DNA from: Chloroflexota bacterium
GTDB lineage: Bacteria; Chloroflexota; Limnocylindria; QHBO01
DNA: 16,614 bases
NCBI GenBank assembly: GCA_024636135.1
Contig: JAGXHP010000160.1
Coordinates: 1 to 16,614, forward strand
Reading direction: 5' to 3'
Shown here in pieces: positions 6,585-12,999 of this stretch (position 1 is its first letter; each line of letters opens with the position of its first letter). The translations under genes were made by a program, and so were the position numbers. Under the pieces are notes generated by a model, which saw nothing but the letters and a program-made list of their open reading frames with translations, had not been told where the DNA came from and made no database searches.

Positions 6585-6590
6585 AGTGTA
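6585..6590 (-). promoter_or_regulatory. -10 box for the small alpha/beta-barrel-like gene
   Basis: TACACT on the minus strand (6590 to 6585) would start a transcript about 30 nt before the TTG start codon, leaving room for the GAGG ribosome-binding site. No -35 box is recognised. Confidence 0.4.
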
Positions 6591-6688
6591 GGACGCCGGG
6601 ATCCTCGGTAGACTCTCCTTCGGTCATCCCGTTGCGGGGATGGCCGATCGGCCGTCGGCGTTCTCACCGCCGGCGGCCACCTGCATGC

Positions 6689-6694
6689 TAGGCT
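6689..6694 (+). promoter_or_regulatory. -10 box for the zinc-ribbon membrane protein
   Basis: TAGGCT at 6689-6694 fits the TANNNT pattern seen before other genes here. It would give a leader of about 38 nt containing GGAGGA (6721-6726), whose spacing to the ATG at 6739 is 12 nt, somewhat long. Confidence 0.35.
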
Positions 6695-6738
6695 TCGGGC
6701 CGCCACCGGCCGATGCCCCAGGAGGACCGCCCGATCCG

Positions 6739-7440
6739 ATGACCGAGGAGACCGTCGACTGCTTCAACTGCGGCCGCGCGAACCCGGAGTGGGCGCAGGT
6801 CTGCCGATCGTGCGGCGTGTCGCTGCGACATGGTGAGGCGCGGGTGGTTCCCACCGGGCGATACCCCACGGACCGTGATTCCCTGCTGTCCATGGGCGCG
6901 GTGATCGCGACGATCTTCGGAGCGCTGCTCATCGGCCTCTTCATCTCGAGCCTGAACCCGACAGATCCTGCGGTTGCCGCATCCCCCACCCCGGAGGCGA
7001 CCGCGACACCGACCGAGGCGCCGAGCCTCGAACCATCGGCGTCGGAATCGATCGCGCCGACACCGGAACCCACCCCGACGCTGCCCGGTACCGTCGTCTT
7101 CGGTACTGAGCTCGACGGCAACCGCCAGGTGGTCAGCGCCGTCGAGACGTTCACTCCGGGCATGGTCTTCGCACACTCGATCTCGAGCACGGAACCGTTC
7201 GGAGCCGGCACCATCGGCGAGCAGGTAGTCCGCCTCAACGAGGACGGATCCGACGGCGAGGAGATCGTCGCGGCCGCCGGAAACCAGCTGGGCGTGGACC
7301 CCGCGGGCACGACGGCAGGGTTCGTTGCGGGTGACGCGGCGAGCTTCGTGCGCGACTGGGGTCCCGGCGTCTACGAGATGCGGATCTTCGTGGGCGACAC
7401 GCTGATCGCCCGCGGGCAGTTCCGCCTCGCCGAGGGATAG
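6739..7440 (+). CDS. Zinc-ribbon, single-span membrane protein
   Basis: A 233-aa protein. It opens with a zinc ribbon, CFNCGRANPEWAQVCRSCG (C8, C11, C22, C25), a four-cysteine metal site. One membrane span follows at about 50-71 (MGAVIATIFGALLIGLFISSL). Next is a Pro/Thr/Glu/Ser-rich low-complexity stalk (about 72-113), then a C-terminal domain of about 120 residues with beta-strand character (GTVVFGTELDGNRQVVSAVETF ... YEMRIFVGDTLIARGQFRL). With the ribbon inside, the C-terminal domain would be outside the cell. The ATG at 6739 is chosen because it directly precedes the ribbon and follows GGAGGA. An in-frame upstream extension to 6640 is Pro/Gly-rich and unlikely. Its function is unknown; a sensor or envelope structural protein are both possible. 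Confidence 0.75.
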   Translation: MTEETVDCFNCGRANPEWAQVCRSCGVSLRHGEARVVPTGRYPTDRDSLLSMGAVIATIFGALLIGLFISSLNPTDPAVAASPTPEATATPTEAPSLEPSASESIAPTPEPTPTLPGTVVFGTELDGNRQVVSAVETFTPGMVFAHSISSTEPFGAGTIGEQVVRLNEDGSDGEEIVAAAGNQLGVDPAGTTAGFVAGDAASFVRDWGPGVYEMRIFVGDTLIARGQFRLAEG

Positions 7441-7449
7441 GGCGGCGCG

Positions 7450-8298
7450 CTAGCCGTCGGCTCCGGCGATATCGCTCCAGCCCCGAGCGTAGATTTCCGC
7501 GCGCACCGGCAGGTATCCGGGGTATCGGCGACGAGCCTCGCGGACGGCATCCATATCAAGCGTCACGATGGCCATCCGGTCCGTCGTCTCGGCGAGCACC
7601 TCGCCGCGTGGCCCGATCGCGACGCTCGGCCCGCCGATCTGGACCCCGTTCTCCGGATACGGCCGATTGACACTCACGACGTAGCAGCAGCTGGTCATGG
7701 CGTTGGCGATGAACACCGTCTTCCATCGCTGGTACGTCGCCTCTTCGGTCGCCCGCGGACTGAACGTTGCCACGGCACCTTGCGCCCCGAGGAGGTGCGT
7801 GCCCTCCGGACGATTGACGTCCGAGCAGAGCTGGATGCCGATGGGTATCCCGAAAGCATCGATGCGTCGCGGCGGCTCATCCCCCGGTTCATAGTGGCTG
7901 GTCTCCCAAAAGCCCTCCTCCTCGGGCAGGTGAAGCTTCTCGTAGGTGGCGACGATGGTGCCGGTGGCATCAAAGGCGAGCGCGCGGCTCGTCCGCCGAC
8001 CGTCCTCGGCCCGGTGGATGATCCCGCCGATAAGCCCGATCCGCGCCTCGGCAGCGGCCTCGGCCTGCGCGGTCGTCCGCGGACCGCCCATCGGCTCGGC
8101 GTCGTCGGCCCGGAGCCCCTTGGTGGCCGGACTCCAGGCGTTGAGCGGAATCTCGGGCAGCACGGCGAGGTCCGCCCCAAGTTCGGCGGCCTCGGCCAAC
8201 CGCTGCTTCAACCGGATCCGGCCGTCACCCTCCCAGAAGCCTTCCGAAACGAGGGCGACGGCGAGCTTGCCGTCGTTTCGTGTGATTGGCGCACTCAC
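7450..8298 (-). CDS. Carbon-nitrogen hydrolase (nitrilase superfamily)
   Basis: A 282-aa cytosolic amidohydrolase with the Glu-Lys-Cys catalytic triad of the superfamily: E49 in LAVLPEIPLNAW, K121 in YEKLHLPEEEGFWE, and C158 in GIQLCSDVNRPEG. The general reaction is hydrolysis of an amide, N-carbamoyl or nitrile bond through a cysteine thioester. The text around K121 and the EPGD turn recalls N-carbamoylputrescine amidases and ureidopropionases, but the loop after the cysteine (SDVNRPEG) is not the usual one, so the substrate is left open. The start is taken as GTG at 8298, preceded by GGAGGA with 11 nt spacing. The frame is open to an ATG at 8418, but those 40 extra residues precede the first strand and look non-coding. 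It stands alone and converges on the zinc-ribbon gene with a 9-bp gap. Confidence 0.88.
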   Translation of the reverse strand: MSAPITRNDGKLAVALVSEGFWEGDGRIRLKQRLAEAAELGADLAVLPEIPLNAWSPATKGLRADDAEPMGGPRTTAQAEAAAEARIGLIGGIIHRAEDGRRTSRALAFDATGTIVATYEKLHLPEEEGFWETSHYEPGDEPPRRIDAFGIPIGIQLCSDVNRPEGTHLLGAQGAVATFSPRATEEATYQRWKTVFIANAMTSCCYVVSVNRPYPENGVQIGGPSVAIGPRGEVLAETTDRMAIVTLDMDAVREARRRYPGYLPVRAEIYARGWSDIAGADG

Positions 8299-8732
8299 CA
8301 GGTCTGGAGTCCTCCGCTTCGGCAGTCGTCGGCTGGCGTCGGCGAATGGCACGATCGGGCCATCGGCCACACGACGATTGTCAGGTTGATGGAAAGGTCG
8401 CTTCGCTAGATTGTGCATACAGCGAAGCCGGCCCGTGCAACGATAAGAACCACGGGTCGGCTCCGCTTATCTCAGATGCGGGCGTGAACAAGATCTCCCC
8501 GCTGCGAGCGATCCCGACACCGAGCTCCGGCCCAGTCAGCGCTTGAGCGCTCGCCCCTCGAATCTGCAGACCGCTCGCAACGTCGTGGCACGTGAGCGTC
8601 GCGTGGGTTCACGGGAAAAGGACTGGCCGCTGTCCGGAGCCGATGCGCCTCGGCTCAGGGCCTGATCCGCATGACCTCCCCGCGCTCGGCGGTGGCCCAA
8701 ACCGATCCGAAGGCAACGGTCACGGCACCAGG
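8299..8732. other. Region without an intact gene
   Basis: About 430 bp between the hydrolase start and the regulator remnant. It holds the GGAGGA ribosome-binding site of the hydrolase (8311-8316 on the minus strand), an 8-bp inverted repeat at 8400-8428, a short GATAAG/CTTATC inverted pair near 8449-8478, and short overlapping frames with no recognisable motif. If the remnant downstream was once a full NarL-type regulator, its receiver domain should have been here. I see no receiver motifs in any frame, so that part was lost or is too decayed to read. Confidence 0.5.
8400..8428. promoter_or_regulatory. 8-bp inverted repeat upstream of the hydrolase gene
   Basis: GCTTCGCT (8400-8407) and AGCGAAGC (8421-8428) are perfect inverted repeats separated by 13 bp, about 100 bp upstream of the preferred hydrolase start. 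On the minus strand a loose promoter-like pair (TTGCAC then TATGCA, 15 bp apart) overlaps it. This could be an operator or a leader hairpin. Confidence 0.35.
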
Positions 8733-9007
8733 GCCGCTCCGGGTGTCGACCCATCAGTGGTGGACGAGATCGTGCGGGGCCGCGCGACCCAGAACGGCTC
8801 TCGGTTCTCACCCCGCGCGAGCGCGAGGTCATGGCACTCATCGCCAAGGGACGGTCGAATCGATCGGTTGCGGATCGGCTCGCGATCTCGGTGAAGACGG
8901 TCGAGGGCCAGGTGGCGACGATCTTCTCGAAGCTCGGCCTGGAGGAGCATCCCGATGACAATCGCCGCGTCCTGGCGGTCATCGCGTACCTCGACGGGCG
9001 CGCCTGA
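8733..9007 (+). pseudogene. LuxR/NarL-type regulator remnant with frameshift
   Basis: Positions about 8810-9007 encode an intact LuxR-type DNA-binding domain: LTPREREVMALIAKGRSN, RSVADRLAISVKTVEGQVAT, then IFSKLGLEEHPDDNRRVLAV, with a normal C-terminus. This frame has no ATG, GTG or TTG between an upstream TGA (8672) and the internal ATG at 8831, which lies inside the first helix. The interdomain linker typical of NarL regulators (GVDPSVVDEIVRGRATQN) is readable just upstream (about 8742-8795) but in another frame. Joining the two needs one missing or two extra bases near 8796. No receiver domain is found further upstream. A decayed gene is the simplest reading; a sequencing or assembly indel could explain the frameshift but not the missing receiver. 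Confidence 0.7.
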
Positions 9008-9017
9008 CCGACGAACC

Positions 9018-10130
9018 TCAGGCGTCCTCGCCGAGGAACTCGCGGACGAGGTTCTGGAAGTGGTAGACGCCGTTCTCGCGCTTGGCTGAGAAGCGGCCCG
9101 TGTCATATGCCCGCGAGCGCAATCCGCGCTGCACCTGCTCGCAGATCACGATGTCCTCCTGCTGGATCTCGTCGGAGAAGGCGATCGTCTGCTGCATCGA
9201 TTCCCAGCCCTCCCCGCTCCCCGGCTCGGCGAAGAACCACTCGAAGATCGTCAGCGTCCGGTCGGGGCCGAGCGGCAGGATGACGTTCGAGGACATGTTG
9301 TCCTGGTAGATGTTGAACATCGTGTTCGGGAAGACCCAGTAGTAGAGCGCGTCCTCTTCGCCATCGGGCGTGCGGAGGTATCGGCGGTCGCGTCCGAGCT
9401 CCTCGCCGGGCTTGAGCTCGCGGATCGGCGCGTGCTGCTTCGAGTAGTACCGGAACTCCTCGACGCGATAGGAGTCGTAGTCGAGCTCCTTGTACAGCTG
9501 CGGATGCGCGATCGGCAGGTGGTAGCCCTCGAGGTAGTTGTCGACGTAGACCTTCCAGTTGCACTCGATGACGTAGTCGCGCCGCTCGACGAGTCGCATG
9601 GAGTCGACGTCGTAGCCGGCGCGCGCGACCTCCGCGGGGATGTCGCCCAGCATGTCTCGGAGGGGCGGCGCGTCATCGGCCAGGTTGACGAAGACGAACG
9701 GCCCCCAGCGCTCCACGCGGACCGGGACGAGGCCGAAGTCCTCCTTCGCGAAGTTCTCCGTGGCCTCCATCTCCGGGGCGGCGCGCAGACAGCCATCCAG
9801 CCCGTACGTCCAGCCGTGGTATCGGCACTGCAGCGACTTCCGGTTCCCCTTCGCCAGCGCCACCTGCCCGGCTCGATGCCGGCAGACGTTGTAGAAGGCC
9901 TTGAGCTCGCCATCCAGCCCGTGGGTGATGACCACGGGCTCGTCGAGGACGGTGACCGGCACGAAGTCGCCGACGCGCTGGAGATCCTCGGCCCGCGCCA
10001 CCAGCTGCCAGGTGCGGCCGAAGACCCGCTCCTTCTCGCGATCCAGGATGTCCGCGTCCAAGTAGTAGCGGGACGGCAGCGTTGCCGCGCGGCTGAGCGG
10101 TGCGGCGTTCGGCCGCGAGATCGTCGTCAT
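9018..10130 (-). CDS. Rieske non-heme iron oxygenase, alpha subunit
   Basis: A 370-aa ring-hydroxylating or demethylating oxygenase subunit. The N-terminal Rieske [2Fe-2S] domain has C83-x-H85 and C102-x2-H105 (NVCRHRAG, LQCRYHGWTYG). The catalytic domain has the iron ligands H204 and H209 in EGYHLPIAH and probably D326 in QQEDIVICEQVQRG. The residue three before H204 is Glu201 where aromatic dioxygenases have Asp. Glu at this bridging position, with the EDxxxCExVQRG ending, is typical of the choline, glycine betaine and carnitine monooxygenase group. Electrons from a reductase would be needed; none is encoded nearby. The ATG at 10130 is supported by TACACT 7 nt upstream. It is divergent from an amino-acid-type ABC transporter. 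The substrate is not proven. Confidence 0.9.
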   Translation of the reverse strand: MTTISRPNAAPLSRAATLPSRYYLDADILDREKERVFGRTWQLVARAEDLQRVGDFVPVTVLDEPVVITHGLDGELKAFYNVCRHRAGQVALAKGNRKSLQCRYHGWTYGLDGCLRAAPEMEATENFAKEDFGLVPVRVERWGPFVFVNLADDAPPLRDMLGDIPAEVARAGYDVDSMRLVERRDYVIECNWKVYVDNYLEGYHLPIAHPQLYKELDYDSYRVEEFRYYSKQHAPIRELKPGEELGRDRRYLRTPDGEEDALYYWVFPNTMFNIYQDNMSSNVILPLGPDRTLTIFEWFFAEPGSGEGWESMQQTIAFSDEIQQEDIVICEQVQRGLRSRAYDTGRFSAKRENGVYHFQNLVREFLGEDA

Positions 10131-10137
10131 GCGACGG

Positions 10138-10143
10138 AGTGTA
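10138..10143 (-). promoter_or_regulatory. -10 box of the oxygenase gene, leaderless arrangement
   Basis: TACACT on the minus strand (10143 to 10138) ends exactly 7 nt before the oxygenase ATG, the same geometry as TAGAAT before the J-protein gene. No Shine-Dalgarno sequence is present, in keeping with a leaderless mRNA. Confidence 0.5.
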
Positions 10144-10176
10144 GCGACGCCGACGCCTGCCCGGCGGGTTGACGCC

Positions 10177-10206
10177 TTGCCCGCCGACGTCGTGAAGTGC
10201 TACAAC
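10177..10206 (+). promoter_or_regulatory. Candidate promoter of the ABC transporter operon
   Basis: TTGCCC (10177-10182) and TACAAC (10201-10206) are 18 bp apart. This would give a leader of about 50 nt ending in GGAGG (10255-10259), a good ribosome-binding site 5 nt before the lipoprotein ATG. The hexamers are weak matches. Confidence 0.4.
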
Positions 10207-10264
10207 GTCCCGACCGACTTGATGAAGGACGCCCCTCGGGCTGTCCAACGCACTGGAGGAACGA

Positions 10265-11212
10265 ATGTTCAACATGCGACGCCTCGCGCTGCTGCCGGCA
10301 GCCGCGCTCATTCTCGCGGCCTGCCAGAGCGGCTCAGGCGAGTCGCCGGACGCCAGCGCGAGCGCCGACGCCAGCGCCAACCCGACGGAGTCCGGCCATG
10401 GCATGGCTGACGTCCCCAACGTCGTCTGCGTCGGCGAGGCGACCACGTACCTCGACTGGCTCGCCGGCGACCTCGCGATTTCCGAGGCCGACCCGATCGA
10501 GGAGCCTTCGGACGCCGGCAATCCCGACGATCTGCTGGCGCTCATCAAGGAGCGTGGCGAGATCCGCGTCTCCACCGACCCGAACTATGCCCCGCAGTCG
10601 TTCGTCGAGCCCGACGGCTCGTTCGTCGGCTTCGACATCGACGTTGCGACCGAGATCGCGGAGCGACTCGGCGTGGACGTCAAGTTCGAGACTCCCGATT
10701 GGGACGCGATCACCGCCGGCAACTGGAGCGAGCGCTGGGACATCAGCGTGGGATCGATGACGATCACCGAGGATCGGAAGGAGATCCTGAGCTTCACGCA
10801 GCCGTACTACTACACACCGGCCCAGCTGGCGGCGAGCACGGCCTCGGGCGTGACCGGCGTGGAGGATCTGCCATTCGAGCTGCCGGGCGGTGCCGAGGCG
10901 ACGACGCTGCCGACCGATGCCAACTGCGCAGAGGCGATCCGGGCGGGACGCGAGGAGTTCGCGCTCTGGATCAGCTCATCGACGACGGTGCAGGGCGCCA
11001 TCGACGAGGGCGTGCCGATCATCGCGGTCGGAGATCCGGTGTTTGCCGAGCCGCTGAGCGTGGCGATCGACAAGAGCGGCCCGCCGCACGACGAGCTGCT
11101 CTACGAGATCAACAACATCATCGGCGAGATGCACGATGATGGCACTCTCACCGAGCTGAGCAACGAGTGGTACGGGCTCGACCTGACCGAGGGAACCGCC
11201 TCGAGCGAGTGA
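10265..11212 (+). CDS. ABC transporter solute-binding lipoprotein, polar amino acid type
   Basis: A 315-aa extracellular lipoprotein that delivers a small polar solute to the adjacent permease. It has a signal peptide with lipobox ILAAC (Cys20), then a Ser/Ala/Asp-rich tether. Family 3 (SBP_bac_3) lobe I begins near residue 90: GEIRVSTDPNYAPQSF, FVGFDIDVATEIAERLGV, FETPDWDAI, ILSFTQPYYYTPAQLA. Later come LPTDANCAEAIRAG, WISSSTTVQGAI and the C-terminal EMHDDGTLTELSNEWYGLDL. Odd point: NVVCVGEATTYLDWL, which looks like the opening strand and helix of lobe II (usually just after VEDL), sits at residues 52-66, before lobe I. At the expected place (residue 202) the sequence jumps directly to PFELPGG. 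The start at 10265 is fixed by GGAGG at the correct distance. Solute unknown. Confidence 0.88.
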   Translation: MFNMRRLALLPAAALILAACQSGSGESPDASASADASANPTESGHGMADVPNVVCVGEATTYLDWLAGDLAISEADPIEEPSDAGNPDDLLALIKERGEIRVSTDPNYAPQSFVEPDGSFVGFDIDVATEIAERLGVDVKFETPDWDAITAGNWSERWDISVGSMTITEDRKEILSFTQPYYYTPAQLAASTASGVTGVEDLPFELPGGAEATTLPTDANCAEAIRAGREEFALWISSSTTVQGAIDEGVPIIAVGDPVFAEPLSVAIDKSGPPHDELLYEINNIIGEMHDDGTLTELSNEWYGLDLTEGTASSE

Positions 11213-11230
11213 CGGGCTGACCACGGGCGA

Positions 11231-11258
11231 CGGGGGCGCGGATCGGTCCGCGCTCCCG
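11231..11258 (+). other. Strong intercistronic hairpin between lipoprotein and permease genes
   Basis: A 12-bp stem (arms 11231-11242 and 11247-11258, one G-T pair) with the tetraloop TCGG. It is not followed by a T-tract, so it is more likely an mRNA-stabilising or partly terminating element than a full terminator. Such a structure would let the binding protein be made in excess over the membrane subunits, a common need in binding-protein transporters. Confidence 0.65.
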
Positions 11259-11289
11259 CGTTCGTGGTGCACAGCTTGCCGAGCCTGAT

Positions 11290-12099
11290 GTGACCACACC
11301 TTCCGCCACGATCCAGCCACCCCCGCTCCTCGCCGAGATCATCGAATCTCAGCGACAACGACGGCGGTGGTTCCGTGGCCAGTTCGCGCTGGTCTGGGTC
11401 GCACTCGTCGGGGCGTTGCTCGCCGCCCTGTGGGCGACCGACAACATCGACACGGAATGGATGGTCACCTGGGCGCCGTTCATCGTCGGTGGAGCCGGCA
11501 CCACCATCCTCGTGTGCGTGATCTCGATCGTGCTCGCCACACTTCTCGCGATCTTCGGTGCGATCGCGCGGATGTCGTCCAACGCGATCCTGTTCGCGAT
11601 CTCGTCGCTGTACGTATCGCTCGTGCGCGGCACGCCGCTCCTGGTCCAGATCTACTTCATCTTCTTCGCGCTGCCCCAGATGGGAATTCGACTCGACGCC
11701 GTCCCGGCCGGCATCCTTGCCCTGAGCTTCAACTACGGCGCGTACATGACCGAGATCTTCCGGGCCGGGATCCAGGCCGTTCCCGGAGGCCAGCGGGAGG
11801 CGGCCCAGGCTCTCGGCATGCCCGAGGCCCTCGTCATGCGGCGCGTGGTCCTCCCGCAGGCCGTTCGCATCGTCATCCCGGCCATCGGCAACGACTTCAT
11901 CGCGATGATCAAGGACTCGGCCCTGATCTCCACGATCGCGGTCCAGGAGCTCCTGTGGCGCGCTCAGCGTGCGGGAACGCGCGATTTCAAGACGCTCCAG
12001 GCGCTGCTCATCGCCGCCGCCGTGTACTGGCTGCTGACCATCATCTTCAGCTACTTCCAGGATCGCCTCGAGCAGCGCATGGCGCGAGGCGACCGATGA
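11290..12099 (+). CDS. Amino acid ABC transporter permease (HisM/GlnP type)
   Basis: A 269-aa inner-membrane subunit. After a polar N-terminus (about 1-30) come about six hydrophobic spans, starting FALVWVALVGALLAALWA, then FIVGGAGTTILVCVISIVLATLLAIFG. LVRGTPLLVQIYFIFFALP is typical of the polar amino acid permease family. The cytoplasmic EAA loop that contacts the ATPase is GGQREAAQALGMPEALVMRRVVLPQA. The start is GTG at 11290, with no clear ribosome-binding site; translation may depend on the upstream cistron. The stop overlaps the start of the ATPase gene (ATGA), indicating translational coupling. Only one permease gene is present, so it probably works as a homodimer. Confidence 0.93.
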   Translation: MTTPSATIQPPPLLAEIIESQRQRRRWFRGQFALVWVALVGALLAALWATDNIDTEWMVTWAPFIVGGAGTTILVCVISIVLATLLAIFGAIARMSSNAILFAISSLYVSLVRGTPLLVQIYFIFFALPQMGIRLDAVPAGILALSFNYGAYMTEIFRAGIQAVPGGQREAAQALGMPEALVMRRVVLPQAVRIVIPAIGNDFIAMIKDSALISTIAVQELLWRAQRAGTRDFKTLQALLIAAAVYWLLTIIFSYFQDRLEQRMARGDR

Positions 12100-12950
12100 C
12101 GGGCGCCGAGCCTCCCGACCACGGCGTGCGACCGGCTTCCGCCACGAGTGGCTACCAGCCCGAGAGCTCGCTGCCGTCCCACATCGGCGAGCCGATCGTC
12201 AAGGTCGAGGGGATTCACAAGTACTTCGGCGACAACCACGTCCTGCGCGGCGTCGACCTCGAGGTTCGGCAGCGCGAGGCAGTGATGGTCATCGGCCGAT
12301 CCGGATCGGGCAAGACGACTCTCCTGCGCTGCATCAACTTCCTCGAAGAGCCGACCGTCGGTGCGATCGAAGTGGACGAGGTTCGCGTGGAGGCTGATCC
12401 TCTCCACGCGCGCGACCGCCGGCACCGTGAGCAGATTCGGCAGATCAGGCTGCGCGCGGGGATGCTGTTCCAGGAGTTCAACCTCTTCCCACACATGGAC
12501 GTGCTGGCGAACTGCATCGAGGCGCCGACGCGCGTGCTGGGACATTCGCGGGAGCACGCCATCGAGCGGGCCGAGTACTACCTCGAGGTCGTGGGGCTCG
12601 CCGAGAAACGCGACGAGTACCCGTCACGCCTGTCCGGTGGTCAGAAGCAGCGCGTCGCGATCGCGCGGGCGCTGAGCATGGAGCCCAAGGTGCTGCTGTT
12701 CGACGAGCCCACGTCCGCGCTCGACCCGGAGCTCATCGGCGAGGTGCTGGGCGTGATGGAGGACCTGGCGCACAGCGGAACGACGATGATCGTGGTCACG
12801 CACGAGATGCATTTCGCCCAAGAGGCGGCCGACCGCGTCGTCTTCATGGAGGACGGCGTGGTGATCGAGCAGGGACCGCCCGAACAGGTCCTCAACGACC
12901 CACGGCACGAGGAGACCACCCACTTCCTACGGCGTTTCCTGGACCGATAG
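12096..12950 (+). CDS. Amino acid ABC transporter ATP-binding protein (HisP/GlnQ type)
   Basis: A 284-aa ATPase that powers the transporter. It has Walker A (GRSGSGKTT), Q-loop (FQEFNLFPHM), signature (LSGGQKQR), Walker B (VLLFDEPTSALD) and the switch histidine (VVTHEM), all intact. A short insertion (ADPLHARDRRHREQIRQIR) before the Q-loop resembles HisP-type subunits. About 33 polar residues precede the first strand (IVKVEGIHKYFGD), slightly longer than usual. The ATG at 12096 overlaps the permease TGA by four bases, which fixes the start. It is the last gene of the three-gene operon. Confidence 0.95.
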   Translation: MTGAEPPDHGVRPASATSGYQPESSLPSHIGEPIVKVEGIHKYFGDNHVLRGVDLEVRQREAVMVIGRSGSGKTTLLRCINFLEEPTVGAIEVDEVRVEADPLHARDRRHREQIRQIRLRAGMLFQEFNLFPHMDVLANCIEAPTRVLGHSREHAIERAEYYLEVVGLAEKRDEYPSRLSGGQKQRVAIARALSMEPKVLLFDEPTSALDPELIGEVLGVMEDLAHSGTTMIVVTHEMHFAQEAADRVVFMEDGVVIEQGPPEQVLNDPRHEETTHFLRRFLDR

Positions 12951-12999
12951 CCCGATCGTACGGGTGGCCGTGGGCGGTGCGGCCGCGCACCATGGCCCC

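Noticed and set aside
8536..8982. 148-codon minus-strand frame over the regulator remnant
   Set aside because: The translation is Ser/Arg-rich without motifs, and the plus strand carries an unmistakable LuxR-type HTH.
11367..12095. Upstream part of the long frame that ends with the ATPase
   Set aside because: Positions 11367-12095 are an alternative frame of the permease gene, reading Arg/His-rich text. The true ATPase start is the ATG at 12096, overlapping the permease stop.
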